DNA from: CAYVGO01 sp964450725
Lineage (GTDB): Bacteria; Bacteroidota; Bacteroidia; Bacteroidales; UBA932
DNA: 64,000 bases
Direction of reading: 5' to 3'
Assembly: GCA_964450725.1 (NCBI GenBank)
Contig: CAYVGO010000003.1
Span: forward strand, 1-64,000
The notes below the pieces were generated by a model, which worked only from the letters and a program-made list of their open reading frames with translations, was not told where the DNA came from and searched no databases. Shown in pieces: positions 8,045-17,359 of the stretch (positions are counted from its first letter, which is position 1; each line of letters begins with the position of its first letter). A program made the translations under genes and the position numbers.

Positions 8045-11000
8045 TTAAAAGTTTAAATTCAAAGCAAACAAGAAAATACGGGGACGCGGATAAAAGTTAT
8101 CATCTACACCGTTTTCAATCTCCGGGTCAAGTCCTTTGTATTTGGTAATAACAAAAAGGTTTTGAGCCGTTACGGAAATCCTGCCGCTTAACCTTGTTTT
8201 GAACAGTTTATCGAAAGAATAGCCTACAGACAAGTTATCCATACGAAGAAATGACGCATTTTGGATATAATAATCAGAATATAGTTGTTTATTATTGAAG
8301 TTTGTCTCTAACGCCGAACTTAGTCTGTTACTCAAATATCCACCGGTTCCGCCATAAAGCAAACGCTCTGAGGCCAGTTCGGCATTACCTCCGGCAGAAG
8401 CGTTATAAACATAGTTGCCGATATTGGCACGGAGTGATGTTGACAAGTCAAAGTTCTTATACCGAAGCACGGCATTAAAGCCGAAAGTATAATCGGGTGT
8501 AGAGTTTTTGTATTGTCTTAAATCCTTTTCATTAATCATGCCATCTTTATTTCTATCAACATATAATCCTTCAATCGGTTTGCCGTTAGCGTTATAAATT
8601 TGCTCATAGACAAAGAACTGTCCTGCGGGTTGATTTAAGGAGTGAATCTTAAGCAGATGTCTGTCATATTCTAAATATCTTCTGCCCGGGTCTCCCTCAG
8701 AAACCATGACCAATTCGGTAATTTTATTTTTATTCAATGCAAAGTTTGCTCCCAAGTCTAATCTCCAATCCTTAGTATCGACGGCAACACCGTTTAGTGC
8801 CACTTCCACTCCCCGATTTTCAAACGTTCCGATATTTTGAGGAATATACTCACTGAAGTTTACACCTGAGGGTGCTTTGATTTCTGAATTAATAAGGTCT
8901 TTGGTTGTACGCAGATAAAAATCAAGACTTCCGTAGAGTCTGTTCTTGAGGAAGGCGTAATCTAATCCGGCATTCCAAGTAATTGTAGTTTCCCATTTCA
9001 GATTAGGGTTATATCCGTCGGGTCTTACAGGTGAAACCCATATCGGATTACCGGCCGCATCAAATCCCATCAAAGCATAAGTAGTAGTACTGCTTGTTGC
9101 AGAATAAGAACCGATGTAAGGATAATTTCCTTTATCAATATCCTGTTGTCCTGTGGTTCCCCAGCCAAGACGTAGTTTTAAATCACTCACAGCATCTGCA
9201 GATTGTAGAAAACTTTCTTCATTGATTCTCCACGCTAAAGCGACCGAAGGAAAAATTCCGCTGCGATTTTCTTTACTGAATCTTGAAGAGTTGTCATTTC
9301 GCAATGTAAATGTCAATAAGTATTTATTCATCAAACTGTAATTGAGCCTGCCAAAGAAAGAGACTATAGCATAATCGGTTGGTATTGTGGTTGGTCGAGC
9401 GGCCACCACTTTTCCTGCCGGATTGTCCAAGTCTTTGTAACTTTCTTTCTTGTCTTCCAACCAATAGTATTGGTAAGAATATCCTGCCATGACATTGATG
9501 CGGCTTTTAATCGGTTCTATTTCTTTTTGGTATTGAATATAGAAATCCAGCAGTTGATTGTTACGCTTTTGTTTCCATATCTCTTCATAGCCCGGCTCGT
9601 TAAACTCTGTCGGAGACTTGGGATTTCTCCATTTATTACGATTACTTGCAGAATTATCCATTCCCAGATTGAGATTAAAACTTAAATCGGGTAAAAAATG
9701 TAGTTTGTAATCTATCTGTATATTTCCGATAAAGTTCAGCGCTGTTCCGTCATCTGTTTTAAACTGTCGGTCTAACAATGCAACAGGGTTACGGGGAGCC
9801 AGGTCGCGTGCTTTTCCGTCAGGAGTTCTGTAAGTATAGTATCCCGAAGGGTCATGAGGATTTCTTACGGCTTGTGTAGGGTCAAACCGTAAAGCATTAC
9901 CAATGGCTCCATTGTCAACAAATTGACTGCTGCTGCTCATCAACTTTGCATTGATATTTACTTTTAAATGATTGTCAAAGAAAGAAGGGTTTAAAGAGAT
10001 ATTTCCCGTAAATCTTTCCATGTGGTCTCCCTTCAACATACCGTTGCTGTTGGTATAACCAAAAGAAGCCCGTAATGGTAATTGCATGTATTTTGAATTT
10101 ACACCCGCGTTTATACTCACATTATGGTCTGTACTGACACTGGTTCTGAAAATTTGCTTTTGCCAATTAGTATCTTCTGTCCCAAATTGTGTTTCGGCAT
10201 AGTTATATTGTTCTTCAGACAAACGTTCTTTCAGCAGTGTCTTAAATTCGCCGGCGTTCAAGGTTGAGATTAATTTTGTTGGCGTACTTACAGATACATT
10301 TCCATCATAACTCACTTTAATCCCGGTTTGTGAAAGTCCTTTTTTGGTGGTAATAATAATGACTCCGTTAGATGCCCTTGAACCATAAATTGCCGCTGCC
10401 GAAGCATCTTTCAATACACTGAAAGTCGCTATATCATTAGGATTAATACTGCTTAATAAGTTTCCCACACCGGCAACTCCCGAGTTATCTAAAGGTACAC
10501 CATCAACCACAATCAATGGGTCATTTTTGGCAGATAATGACGACCCTCCACGTATTCTGATAGTTGTCGCAGATGTTGCAGCACCACCTCCTTGTGTTAC
10601 CGAAACTCCCGCTATTTTGCCCAGCAACAGCTCCTGTGGATTGGTTACGGCACCCTTTAATGTAGGGCTTACATTCATTGAAGTTACCGCACCGGTAGCA
10701 TCTTCTCGCCTTACAGTTCCGTAGCCCACAACGACTACCTCGTCTAACCCGATAGAACTCTCAGTGAGAACAAAGGTGTAATTGGTTTGACCTGATATCA
10801 CTACTTCTGCCGATTGATAGCCGACATAAGTAGCCTGTAAAACATTACCAATTTCTGCAGAAATAGAAAACTTACCGTCAATGTCTGTAACAACACCACG
10901 TGTAGTACCTTTGACAATGACGGATGCTCCGATAATCGGCTGGTTATCTTTACTGTCAATGACAGTACCTGTAATTTTCAATTCCTGAGCAGAAAGAAAC

Positions 11001-11047
11001 AGCACAGAAGAAAGTAATAAAATCAATAACAGGGAAATTTTTCTCAT
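8045..11047 (-). CDS. susC: SusC/RagA TonB-dependent outer membrane transporter
   Basis: The ATG at 11047 (MRKISLLL, signal peptide ending LSAQ) gives 1000 residues. The frame also stays open upstream through the tandem repeat and the assembly gap, but that part is not coding in any convincing way. The mature N-terminus is a carboxypeptidase-regulatory-like domain (ITGTVIDSKDNQPIIGASV). A DEVVVVGYGT motif follows, then the plug (LLLGKIAGVSV, IRIRGGSS, AAIYGSRASNGVIIITTKKG) and a long beta-barrel ending in an aromatic strand. It should import maltooligosaccharides with SusD in a TonB-dependent way. No promoter of the TAnnTTTG type is visible upstream, which suggests read-through from the GH97 gene. 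Confidence 0.95.
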   Translation of the reverse strand: MRKISLLLILLLSSVLFLSAQELKITGTVIDSKDNQPIIGASVIVKGTTRGVVTDIDGKFSISAEIGNVLQATYVGYQSAEVVISGQTNYTFVLTESSIGLDEVVVVGYGTVRREDATGAVTSMNVSPTLKGAVTNPQELLLGKIAGVSVTQGGGAATSATTIRIRGGSSLSAKNDPLIVVDGVPLDNSGVAGVGNLLSSINPNDIATFSVLKDASAAAIYGSRASNGVIIITTKKGLSQTGIKVSYDGNVSVSTPTKLISTLNAGEFKTLLKERLSEEQYNYAETQFGTEDTNWQKQIFRTSVSTDHNVSINAGVNSKYMQLPLRASFGYTNSNGMLKGDHMERFTGNISLNPSFFDNHLKVNINAKLMSSSSQFVDNGAIGNALRFDPTQAVRNPHDPSGYYTYRTPDGKARDLAPRNPVALLDRQFKTDDGTALNFIGNIQIDYKLHFLPDLSFNLNLGMDNSASNRNKWRNPKSPTEFNEPGYEEIWKQKRNNQLLDFYIQYQKEIEPIKSRINVMAGYSYQYYWLEDKKESYKDLDNPAGKVVAARPTTIPTDYAIVSFFGRLNYSLMNKYLLTFTLRNDNSSRFSKENRSGIFPSVALAWRINEESFLQSADAVSDLKLRLGWGTTGQQDIDKGNYPYIGSYSATSSTTTYALMGFDAAGNPIWVSPVRPDGYNPNLKWETTITWNAGLDYAFLKNRLYGSLDFYLRTTKDLINSEIKAPSGVNFSEYIPQNIGTFENRGVEVALNGVAVDTKDWRLDLGANFALNKNKITELVMVSEGDPGRRYLEYDRHLLKIHSLNQPAGQFFVYEQIYNANGKPIEGLYVDRNKDGMINEKDLRQYKNSTPDYTFGFNAVLRYKNFDLSTSLRANIGNYVYNASAGGNAELASERLLYGGTGGYLSNRLSSALETNFNNKQLYSDYYIQNASFLRMDNLSVGYSFDKLFKTRLSGRISVTAQNLFVITKYKGLDPEIENGVDDNFYPRPRIFLFALNLNF

Positions 11048-11073
11048 ATATAAAACTTTTAAAAGTGAATAAT

Positions 11074-11269
11074 TATAGATTATCTCCTCATCCACATGGA
11101 TTATCTNNNNNNNNNNNNNNNNNNNNNNNNNNNNNNNNNNNNNNNNNNNNNNNNNNNNNNNNNNNNNNNNNNNNNNNNNNNNNNNNNNNNNNNNNNNNNN
11201 NNNNNNCATGGATTATCTTTCCATCCACATGGATTATCTTTCCATCCACATGGATTATCTCTTCATCCT
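11074..11269. repeat. 21-bp tandem repeat between the GH97 gene and susC
   Basis: The unit CATGGATTATCTTTCCATCCA occurs perfectly at 11207-11227 and 11228-11248, with a degenerate copy at 11249-11269. Left of the gap there is a degenerate copy (about 11074-11094) and the first 12 bases of another (11095-11106). Each unit contains ATGGA and TCCAT as 5-bp inverted arms. Because the unit is a multiple of three it is open in several frames, which creates spurious ORFs. Copy number is unresolved because of the gap. Confidence 0.9.
11107..11206. other. Assembly gap (100 N) inside the 21-bp repeat
   Basis: A run of exactly 100 N, a standard placeholder. The same repeat unit flanks both sides, so the gap most likely hides additional copies. 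Confidence 0.98.
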
Positions 11270-11320
11270 GCTAAAGTTGTCCTTTCGCCGACAGTTTTTC
11301 GTTTTCAACTTTCAACTCTG

Positions 11321-13417
11321 TTATTTAATACTTATGGCTACGCCGCCGCCGGCAGCCAATTGCTGTTTCAATTTTGTTTTATGGGTTACTGCTACTTTAC
11401 GGATGGTGTAACTTTGGGGTTTATGGATATAGTGAGCATCTTTACCGTCGGCATAAATGGTCGCAATATACTTTTTACCTTCCGGCAAAAAACTCAGTGT
11501 AAATTCTGCCGTACGAGGATTTTCGTCAGTAATTCCTCCAATAAACCATTCATCTTTACCTTTCGCTTTACGGGCTACGGTAATATAGTCTCCGGGTTCA
11601 GCTTCAATGTAGTACGACTCATCCCAATCTACGGCAACATCTTTAATAAATTGGAAAGCATCCGGAAATCTGTCGTAATTTTCGATAATATCGGCGGCCA
11701 TTTGCAGCGGACTGTACATCGTTACATAGAGTGCCAGTTGTTTGACCAATGTTGTCTTCACAAAGCGGGTATCGTCGGCTTTATAGTAGTTCAATTGTGT
11801 TTGAAATATTCCGGGTGTATAATCCATCGGTCCTCCCATCAATCGTGTAAAAGGCAATATGGTCGTATGTTCCGGATTGTTCCCTGCAAAAGTTTCATAT
11901 TCCGTACCCCGTGCGGCTTCAGAGGATAAGAAGTTAGGATAGGTTCTGTGCAACCCGGTCGGATGTACAGGTTCGTGAGCATTGACCATAATTTGGAAAT
12001 CGGCAGCACGTTTTATTGCTCGTAAGTAATGATTAACCATCCACTGTCCGTAATGATGCTCTCCGCGAGGAATAATACAACCTACATATCCGGATTTTAA
12101 AGAGTTATAGTTATAGGCTTTCATAAATCGGTAAGCCGTATCCATCCAGCGTTCGTAGTTGGTGGCAGATGCCGAAGTTTCATGATGCATCATTAATCTC
12201 ACACCTTTTTCTTTGGCATAATCGGTCAACATCTTTACATCAAAATCAGGATAAGGCGTTACAAAGTCAAAGACAAATTCTTTAGACTTATCAAACCAGT
12301 CTTCCCAACCTTCATTCCATCCCTCTACCAATACAGCATCAAAACCGTGTTTTGCGGCAAAGTCAATATACTTTCTTACGTTATCATTGTTTGCGGCATG
12401 GGTTTTATTAGCCGCCGCTTTACGATAGTCTGTGATTCCCAAGTGAATATTTTCGCTGTTGGTGTAATTCCAAGTTCCCTGATTTGGACAAAACATTTGC
12501 CACCATACACCTATATATTTTACAGGCTTAATCCAATCTGTGGTCTTGTATTGCGTCGGTTCATTGAGGTTTAAAATCAGTTTTGAGGCTAAGATGTCTG
12601 TCGCTTTATCAGATACTACAATCGTTCTCCAAGGCGATGTACAAGGAGTTTGCATATATCCTTTGGCTTTTGTGGCATCGGGGGTCAGATGTGATTTATA
12701 GGTAAATGTTTCTGTATTTATCTCTAAGTTCATTCCGGCATAATTAATCAATGCCGCCTCATGCAGGTTAATGTAAATTCCGTCATCACTTTTCATCATC
12801 AGAGGTGTTTGTACGGCACTCGGAATAATAGTTTGACAAACATTCTGTTCATAACCTTCTTTAAAGCGGGTATTGATATCCGATATTTTTGAGGTTACAT
12901 AACTGTATTCCTCCGTATCATAATCTCCGGCAATCCACCAAGTTTTATGATTACCTGCCATCACAAACTCCGTATCCTCTTCTTCTATCACAAAATAATT
13001 CAAGTTCTGTTGCTGCGGAAACTCATAGCGAAATCCTAAGCCATCATTAAACAACCGAAAGCGTACTGTTATTTTTCGGTCAGTCGGTTTTTGTAATAAA
13101 ACAATCGCAAGTTCGTTGTAATGATTTCTAATTTCCTTTTCTTCACCCCAAACCGATAACCATGTTTGATCAATATTTTTTCTATCAATACTTTCCGCGC
13201 TGAAATCACCGATTAAATCGGTATTATTTTTTAGTCTTAAACCAAGTTTACTTGCTTTAATAACCTCTTTCCCCTTATAGGAAAGACTGTAAAGCAGGTG
13301 TCCGTTTTGCAGATTGACATGACATTGTAATTGTTTATCAGGAGACTCTAACATCTCTGCATAAAGGTTGGAAGATAAAAAGTAACAAATGAAAATAAAT
13401 AGAGCGTTTCTCATCAT
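11321..13417 (-). CDS. susB: GH97 alpha-glucosidase, SusB-like
   Basis: From the tandem ATGs at 13417/13414 (MMRNALFIFICYFLSS, signal peptide) the protein has about 698 residues, the usual GH97 length. The 34-codon upstream extension of the frame lacks a signal sequence. An N-terminal beta-sandwich precedes a barrel with the GH97 hallmarks VLVEGWNEGWEDW, MMHHETSA and NAHEPVHPTG. A short C-terminal beta domain follows. Glu in the HHET and NAHEP motifs corresponds to the general-base glutamates of inverting SusB-type enzymes; retaining GH97 members differ here. It should release glucose from maltooligosaccharides in the periplasm. It lies on the same strand directly upstream of susC, separated by the 21-bp repeat. 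Confidence 0.92.
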   Translation of the reverse strand: MMRNALFIFICYFLSSNLYAEMLESPDKQLQCHVNLQNGHLLYSLSYKGKEVIKASKLGLRLKNNTDLIGDFSAESIDRKNIDQTWLSVWGEEKEIRNHYNELAIVLLQKPTDRKITVRFRLFNDGLGFRYEFPQQQNLNYFVIEEEDTEFVMAGNHKTWWIAGDYDTEEYSYVTSKISDINTRFKEGYEQNVCQTIIPSAVQTPLMMKSDDGIYINLHEAALINYAGMNLEINTETFTYKSHLTPDATKAKGYMQTPCTSPWRTIVVSDKATDILASKLILNLNEPTQYKTTDWIKPVKYIGVWWQMFCPNQGTWNYTNSENIHLGITDYRKAAANKTHAANNDNVRKYIDFAAKHGFDAVLVEGWNEGWEDWFDKSKEFVFDFVTPYPDFDVKMLTDYAKEKGVRLMMHHETSASATNYERWMDTAYRFMKAYNYNSLKSGYVGCIIPRGEHHYGQWMVNHYLRAIKRAADFQIMVNAHEPVHPTGLHRTYPNFLSSEAARGTEYETFAGNNPEHTTILPFTRLMGGPMDYTPGIFQTQLNYYKADDTRFVKTTLVKQLALYVTMYSPLQMAADIIENYDRFPDAFQFIKDVAVDWDESYYIEAEPGDYITVARKAKGKDEWFIGGITDENPRTAEFTLSFLPEGKKYIATIYADGKDAHYIHKPQSYTIRKVAVTHKTKLKQQLAAGGGVAISIK

Positions 13418-13452
13418 AATTAGGCTGTTGATAAATGTTTTAATAATTGATA

Positions 13453-13460
13453 CAAATGTA
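13453..13460 (-). promoter_or_regulatory. Bacteroidota -7 box (TACATTTG) of the GH97/sus unit
   Basis: On the minus strand TACATTTG fits TAnnTTTG, 35 nt upstream of the GH97 start codon. No clear -33 TTTG is present. It may drive the whole sus unit. The intergenic stretch from 13418 to 13790 otherwise holds the metK promoter and a small hairpin (arms 13667-13672 and 13678-13683) followed by TTT. Confidence 0.5.
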
Positions 13461-13750
13461 TTTTGTATTTTGATGAGAATATAGCCCGTATAGAAAATAT
13501 CAAAGTTTCTTAAAATCATATTACGTTAAACCAAAGTATATTACAAAATTATTTTTCATATTAAATCTAAATCACATCAAAGACCGTTAAGCATGAAAAG
13601 GAGTGGTCATAAGCATTAAAACTTTATGTATAATGAAGTGAAATATCTAATGGTTCTGCACGTTATAATAGCAAAATGCTATTTTTAGGACGTAAATCAT
13701 CGTCAATGGTAATAATTCTACAGTCTGCGTGGAAATAGAATTTTTTTTGC

Positions 13751-13758
13751 TACTTTTG
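13751..13758 (+). promoter_or_regulatory. Bacteroidota -7 box (TACTTTTG) of metK
   Basis: TACTTTTG lies 32 nt upstream of the metK ATG, a normal spacing for a short A-rich leader. A -33 TTTG at the expected distance is not present. Confidence 0.6.
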
Positions 13759-13790
13759 TAACCGTTTAATTTTAATCAAAATCAAAATTT

Positions 13791-15044
13791 ATGTCATATT
13801 TTTTTACATCAGAATCAGTTTCTGAAGGACACCCCGATAAAGTTGCAGATCAGATTTCAGATGCACTCTTAGATAATTTTTTAGCCCGTGACCCATATTC
13901 AAAAGTCGCTTGTGAAACCTTAGTAACAACAGGGCTTGTTGTGTTAAGCGGCGAAGTAAATACCAATGCCTATATTGATGTTCAAGAGATTGCCAGAGAT
14001 GTAATTCGCCGTATTGGTTATACCAAAGGAGAATACATGTTTGAAAGCAATTCTTGCGGTGTTATTTCTACCATCCACGGACAATCTCCCGACATTAATC
14101 AAGGAGTGGTGAGACAAGAGTTAGAAAATCAGGGAGCCGGAGACCAAGGAATTATGTTTGGTTATGCAACCAACGAAACTTCTTCTTATATGCCGCTGAC
14201 ATTGGTACTTTCTCACGAATTGCTAAAAGATTTAGCCGCCATCAGAAGAGAAGGAAAGGTGATGACTTACTTACGTCCCGACAGCAAGAGTCAGGTAACC
14301 ATAGAATACGACGATAATACCAACAAACCTTTACATATTAACACGATTGTCATCTCTACTCAACATGACGACTTTGACCGTGATGACAACAAAATGTTAC
14401 AACAAATCAAATCAGATGTGCAGCAACATTTATTACCGCGTACATTCAAAAGATTAGGTAAAGATGTTGAGGATTTAATTACCGACAAATTAATATTACA
14501 CGTTAATCCGACAGGTAAGTTTGTCATTGGCGGACCTCATGGCGACACTGGATTGACCGGTAGAAAAATTATTGTTGATGCTTATGGCGGACATGGTGCT
14601 CACGGAGGCGGAGCATTTTCCGGAAAAGACAGCAGTAAAGTTGACCGTTCGGCAGCTTATGCCGCGCGTTATCTGGCGAAAAACTTGGTAGCAGCAGGTG
14701 TAGCAGATAAAGTTTTAGTACAACTTGCTTATGCTATCGGCGTAGCAAAACCCGTAGGAATTTATGTGAACACTTACAATACCCGCAAAAAAGGTAAATC
14801 AGACTCAGAGATTGCCAATATATTACCACAAATCTTCGACTTACGTCCTTACAGCATTGTTCAGAAGTTAGGATTGACAAATCCGATTTTTGAACCTACG
14901 GCATCTTACGGACACTTTGGTCGAGAATGTTATAAAGCAAAAGTAAAAGTTTTTGAAAATAATCAAGAAGTGATGAAAGAGGTAGAGTTTTTCGGATGGG
15001 AAAAATTAGATTTAGTCGATAAAATCAACCAACATCTTCAATAA
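13791..15044 (+). CDS. metK: S-adenosylmethionine synthetase
   Basis: The 417-residue protein has every MetK hallmark: SEGHPDKVADQISDALLD at the N-terminus, the GAGDQGIMFGYA hexapeptide region, GGPHGDTGLTGRKII and the P-loop-like GGGAFSGKDSSKVDRSAAY. It makes S-adenosylmethionine from ATP and methionine in the cytosol. It is about 30 residues longer than the E. coli enzyme, as is usual in Bacteroidota. The phosphotransbutyrylase gene begins 2 bp after its stop codon, so the two are translated from one message. The partner enzyme that removes S-adenosylhomocysteine (ahcY) is also in this window, about 20 kb away. Confidence 0.98.
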   Translation: MSYFFTSESVSEGHPDKVADQISDALLDNFLARDPYSKVACETLVTTGLVVLSGEVNTNAYIDVQEIARDVIRRIGYTKGEYMFESNSCGVISTIHGQSPDINQGVVRQELENQGAGDQGIMFGYATNETSSYMPLTLVLSHELLKDLAAIRREGKVMTYLRPDSKSQVTIEYDDNTNKPLHINTIVISTQHDDFDRDDNKMLQQIKSDVQQHLLPRTFKRLGKDVEDLITDKLILHVNPTGKFVIGGPHGDTGLTGRKIIVDAYGGHGAHGGGAFSGKDSSKVDRSAAYAARYLAKNLVAAGVADKVLVQLAYAIGVAKPVGIYVNTYNTRKKGKSDSEIANILPQIFDLRPYSIVQKLGLTNPIFEPTASYGHFGRECYKAKVKVFENNQEVMKEVEFFGWEKLDLVDKINQHLQ

Positions 15045-15046
15045 TT

Positions 15047-15946
15047 ATGATTACTAAATTACAACAAATCGTAGATGCCGTAAAGGCTAAAGGGAAAGTC
15101 AATCTGGCGGTGGCTTATGCCAATGACGAGCACTCGATAGAGGCTGTTCACAATGCTGTTAAAGCAGGTATTGTCAATGCGACCTTAGTCGGTGAAAAAG
15201 CCGTCATTGAGAGCGTTTGTAAAAAATTAAATATCAACATGCAGGACTTCAACATTATTGAAGAAAACAATCCTGTTGCTGCAGCTCAAAAAGCCGTAAG
15301 TTTAATTAGAGAGGGAAAAGCCGAAGTACTGATGAAAGGATTGGTAAGTACTGATGTTTACATGCGTGCTATTTTAAACAAAGAGCAAGGCATTTTACCT
15401 CCTAAAGCCATTTTAAGCCATGTTTGTGTGATGGAAGTTTCTTCTTATCCCAAATTGTTAACCATCAGCGATATTGCCGTTATTCCTGCACCTGAAAGAA
15501 ATCAGAAAGTAGTAATGACCAAGAATGTTATCTCTGTGGCAAAAAAATTAGGAGTCAACGAACCTAAAGTAGCATTAATTGCAGCAACAGAACAAGTGCT
15601 GGAAATGCAAGCATGCTTGGATGCTGCCATTATTTCTAAAATGGCAGAACGCGGACAAATATCCGGCGGAATTGTTGACGGACCATTAGCTGTAGATGTA
15701 GCTATAGACAAAGAAGCCGTAGAAATAAAGAAATTAAAGAGTGTAGTGAACGGAGAAGCCGACTGTATGGTTTTCCCCAATATAGAGTCTGCCAATGCTT
15801 TCTTCAAAGGTTGTACAAAATTGATGAAAGGAGAGATTGCCGGCGTTGTTTTAGGAGCCAAAGTACCCTGTGTACTAACCTCACGCGGAGATACTTCTGC
15901 CACAAAACTCTATTCCATAGCCTTGGCAGCATTACTTGCAAAATAG
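15047..15946 (+). CDS. ptb: Phosphate butyryltransferase (phosphotransbutyrylase)
   Basis: The 299-residue protein belongs to the phosphate acetyl/butyryltransferase family. Characteristic stretches are VAYANDEHSIEAV, VLMKGLVSTDVYMRAILNKE, SHVCVMEVSSYPKLLTISD and ISGGIVDGPLAVDVAI, ending VLTSRGDTSATKLYSIALAAL. Length matches Ptb rather than the longer Pta. The reaction exchanges CoA of butyryl-CoA for phosphate, the step before butyrate kinase. No butyrate kinase gene follows. The gene is coupled to metK by a 2-bp spacing. The acyl group is not certain from sequence; acetyl-CoA or branched acyl-CoA remain possible. Confidence 0.88.
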   Translation: MITKLQQIVDAVKAKGKVNLAVAYANDEHSIEAVHNAVKAGIVNATLVGEKAVIESVCKKLNINMQDFNIIEENNPVAAAQKAVSLIREGKAEVLMKGLVSTDVYMRAILNKEQGILPPKAILSHVCVMEVSSYPKLLTISDIAVIPAPERNQKVVMTKNVISVAKKLGVNEPKVALIAATEQVLEMQACLDAAIISKMAERGQISGGIVDGPLAVDVAIDKEAVEIKKLKSVVNGEADCMVFPNIESANAFFKGCTKLMKGEIAGVVLGAKVPCVLTSRGDTSATKLYSIALAALLAK

Positions 15947-16020
15947 AAAACGATACCACAGTTAATGAAAGATACTCGCTATCATTAGTCAATCGGAACT
16001 TGTAAATTTAAAATTGTATT

Positions 16021-16512
16021 ATGAGTAAAGACAATAGGGAAAACCCTGAAAAAGGAAAACTTGATAATATTGATAAAACAATTTTATCATTCCTCATCAA
16101 AAATGCACGTATGCCCTATTTGGAAATAGCTCGAGAAGTCGGCGTTTCAGGAGCAGCCATCCACCAGCGTATCCGAAAATTAGAAGAATCGGGAATTATT
16201 GTAGGCTCAAGGTTAATTGTCAAACCCAGAGCCTTAGGTTTAGAGTTATGTGCTTATGTAGGAATAAAAATTACCCAAGCCAACAACTACGAGCCGATTA
16301 TCTCTGAATTACGACAAATGTCGGAAGTGGTAGAGTGTCATTTTGTGGCAGGAAACTTGTCTCTATTGTTGAAAATTTACTGTGAAAATAAAGACCACTT
16401 GATGGATGTACTCATTAATCGTATTTCTAATATCAATGGTATTTCCGAAACACTTACATTTATCTCTTTATCACAACCGATAGAAAGAGAAGTTTATGTA
16501 AAAGGTTTGTAA
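16021..16512 (+). CDS. Lrp/AsnC family transcriptional regulator
   Basis: The 163-residue protein starts with a short charged tail and a DNIDKTILSFLIKNAR segment. A winged helix-turn-helix follows (YLEIAREVGVSGAAIHQRIRKLEESGII), then the AsnC ligand-binding (RAM) domain from about residue 80. This is the standard Lrp/AsnC plan, a DNA-binding dimer or octamer that senses amino acids. It lies 74 bp downstream of ptb and 19 bp upstream of a small membrane-anchored protein. Its target genes cannot be read here. An effector tied to methionine/SAM metabolism would fit the metK neighbour but is speculation. Confidence 0.93.
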   Translation: MSKDNRENPEKGKLDNIDKTILSFLIKNARMPYLEIAREVGVSGAAIHQRIRKLEESGIIVGSRLIVKPRALGLELCAYVGIKITQANNYEPIISELRQMSEVVECHFVAGNLSLLLKIYCENKDHLMDVLINRISNINGISETLTFISLSQPIEREVYVKGL

Positions 16513-16531
16513 CTTTAATTCCACAATTATT

Positions 16532-17035
16532 ATGAGTAAAAGGTCTAAAAAATTTTATCTATTGTTAACATTGTCCGTTTTGGTGATTTGCGCAGTTGCA
16601 TTTACGTTATATCGATTATATCCTTCAGAGCAAAAAGAAATCAGAACTTTTTTGGAGAAGCATTATGTTTTGGAAGATAATGCAGTACATTATTTCAAAT
16701 TAGCCAATGACACGACTTTAGATATTGATAAACGTATCCACCACATTGAACAGGGAATGGATAATTGGATAGAAATTACCAATTATTGGTATGATATTGA
16801 GGTGAAAGAAAATCAAGACCCTCAATTTTCAGATACAGACCTGATATTATTGGAAAAAATGATTGAATACTCACGCCTTCGTCTAAAGTATTGTGAATGT
16901 TATCGTGATATTTTGGAAAATGACAAAAACGGAAACCCACCCTCGTCAGAACTTAATATCAACTACATTTCAATTCAACACCAATTAGAACAATTGTTAT
17001 CAGATATTAAAAATCTATCTTTAGAAATGGAATAA
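16532..17035 (+). CDS. Hypothetical protein with one N-terminal membrane segment
   Basis: The 167-residue product is not recognised. A lysine-rich start (MSKRSKKFY) leads into one hydrophobic segment (residues about 9-28). A mostly helical, acidic, tyrosine-rich soluble part follows (for example ITNYWYDIEVKENQDP and RLRLKYCECYRDILEN). It is probably anchored in the inner membrane with its C-terminus in the periplasm. It starts 19 bp after the Lrp/AsnC gene, so the two are probably one transcript, ended by the hairpin at 17069-17112. Confidence 0.75.
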   Translation: MSKRSKKFYLLLTLSVLVICAVAFTLYRLYPSEQKEIRTFLEKHYVLEDNAVHYFKLANDTTLDIDKRIHHIEQGMDNWIEITNYWYDIEVKENQDPQFSDTDLILLEKMIEYSRLRLKYCECYRDILENDKNGNPPSSELNINYISIQHQLEQLLSDIKNLSLEME

Positions 17036-17068
17036 TTTCATCAATAAGTAAGATTATTCAGATATCCC

Positions 17069-17112
17069 AAAACGTCAAGTTACTACAACTTTATTGTACA
17101 ACTTGACGTTTT
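17069..17112 (+). terminator. Terminator-like hairpin after the Lrp unit
   Basis: Perfect 13-bp arms at 17069-17081 and 17100-17112 (AAAACGTCAAGTT and its complement) enclose an 18-nt loop. They begin 34 nt after the stop at 17035. The right arm ends in TTTT, so it can act as an intrinsic terminator although the T-tract is short. Confidence 0.6.
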
Positions 17113-17359
17113 GCTGTAAAAAAGAGTGTCTGATGTTTTTAGATACCTATTGATAATATCCCCCATTTAAAACTATTTTCACTACCAACACTTGTTGGTA
17201 AATTGAGAAGTATTTTCATCCTTTACCATTCTATTTTCATACAAATCATTGCCTCGTAACGTCGTAACCATTCATTTCCCTTGTTATATATTTTGTTGTA
17301 TCATGGTAAATTTTATAATCAAAGAGGTTCTATTTTTCATTTCCTGCTGAATAAATCTA

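Noticed and set aside
11096..11929. 277-codon plus-strand frame through the 21-bp repeat and gap into the GH97 gene
   Set aside because: It owes its length to the 21-bp period, to N codons and to the reverse strand of a well-supported GH97 gene. No family resemblance.
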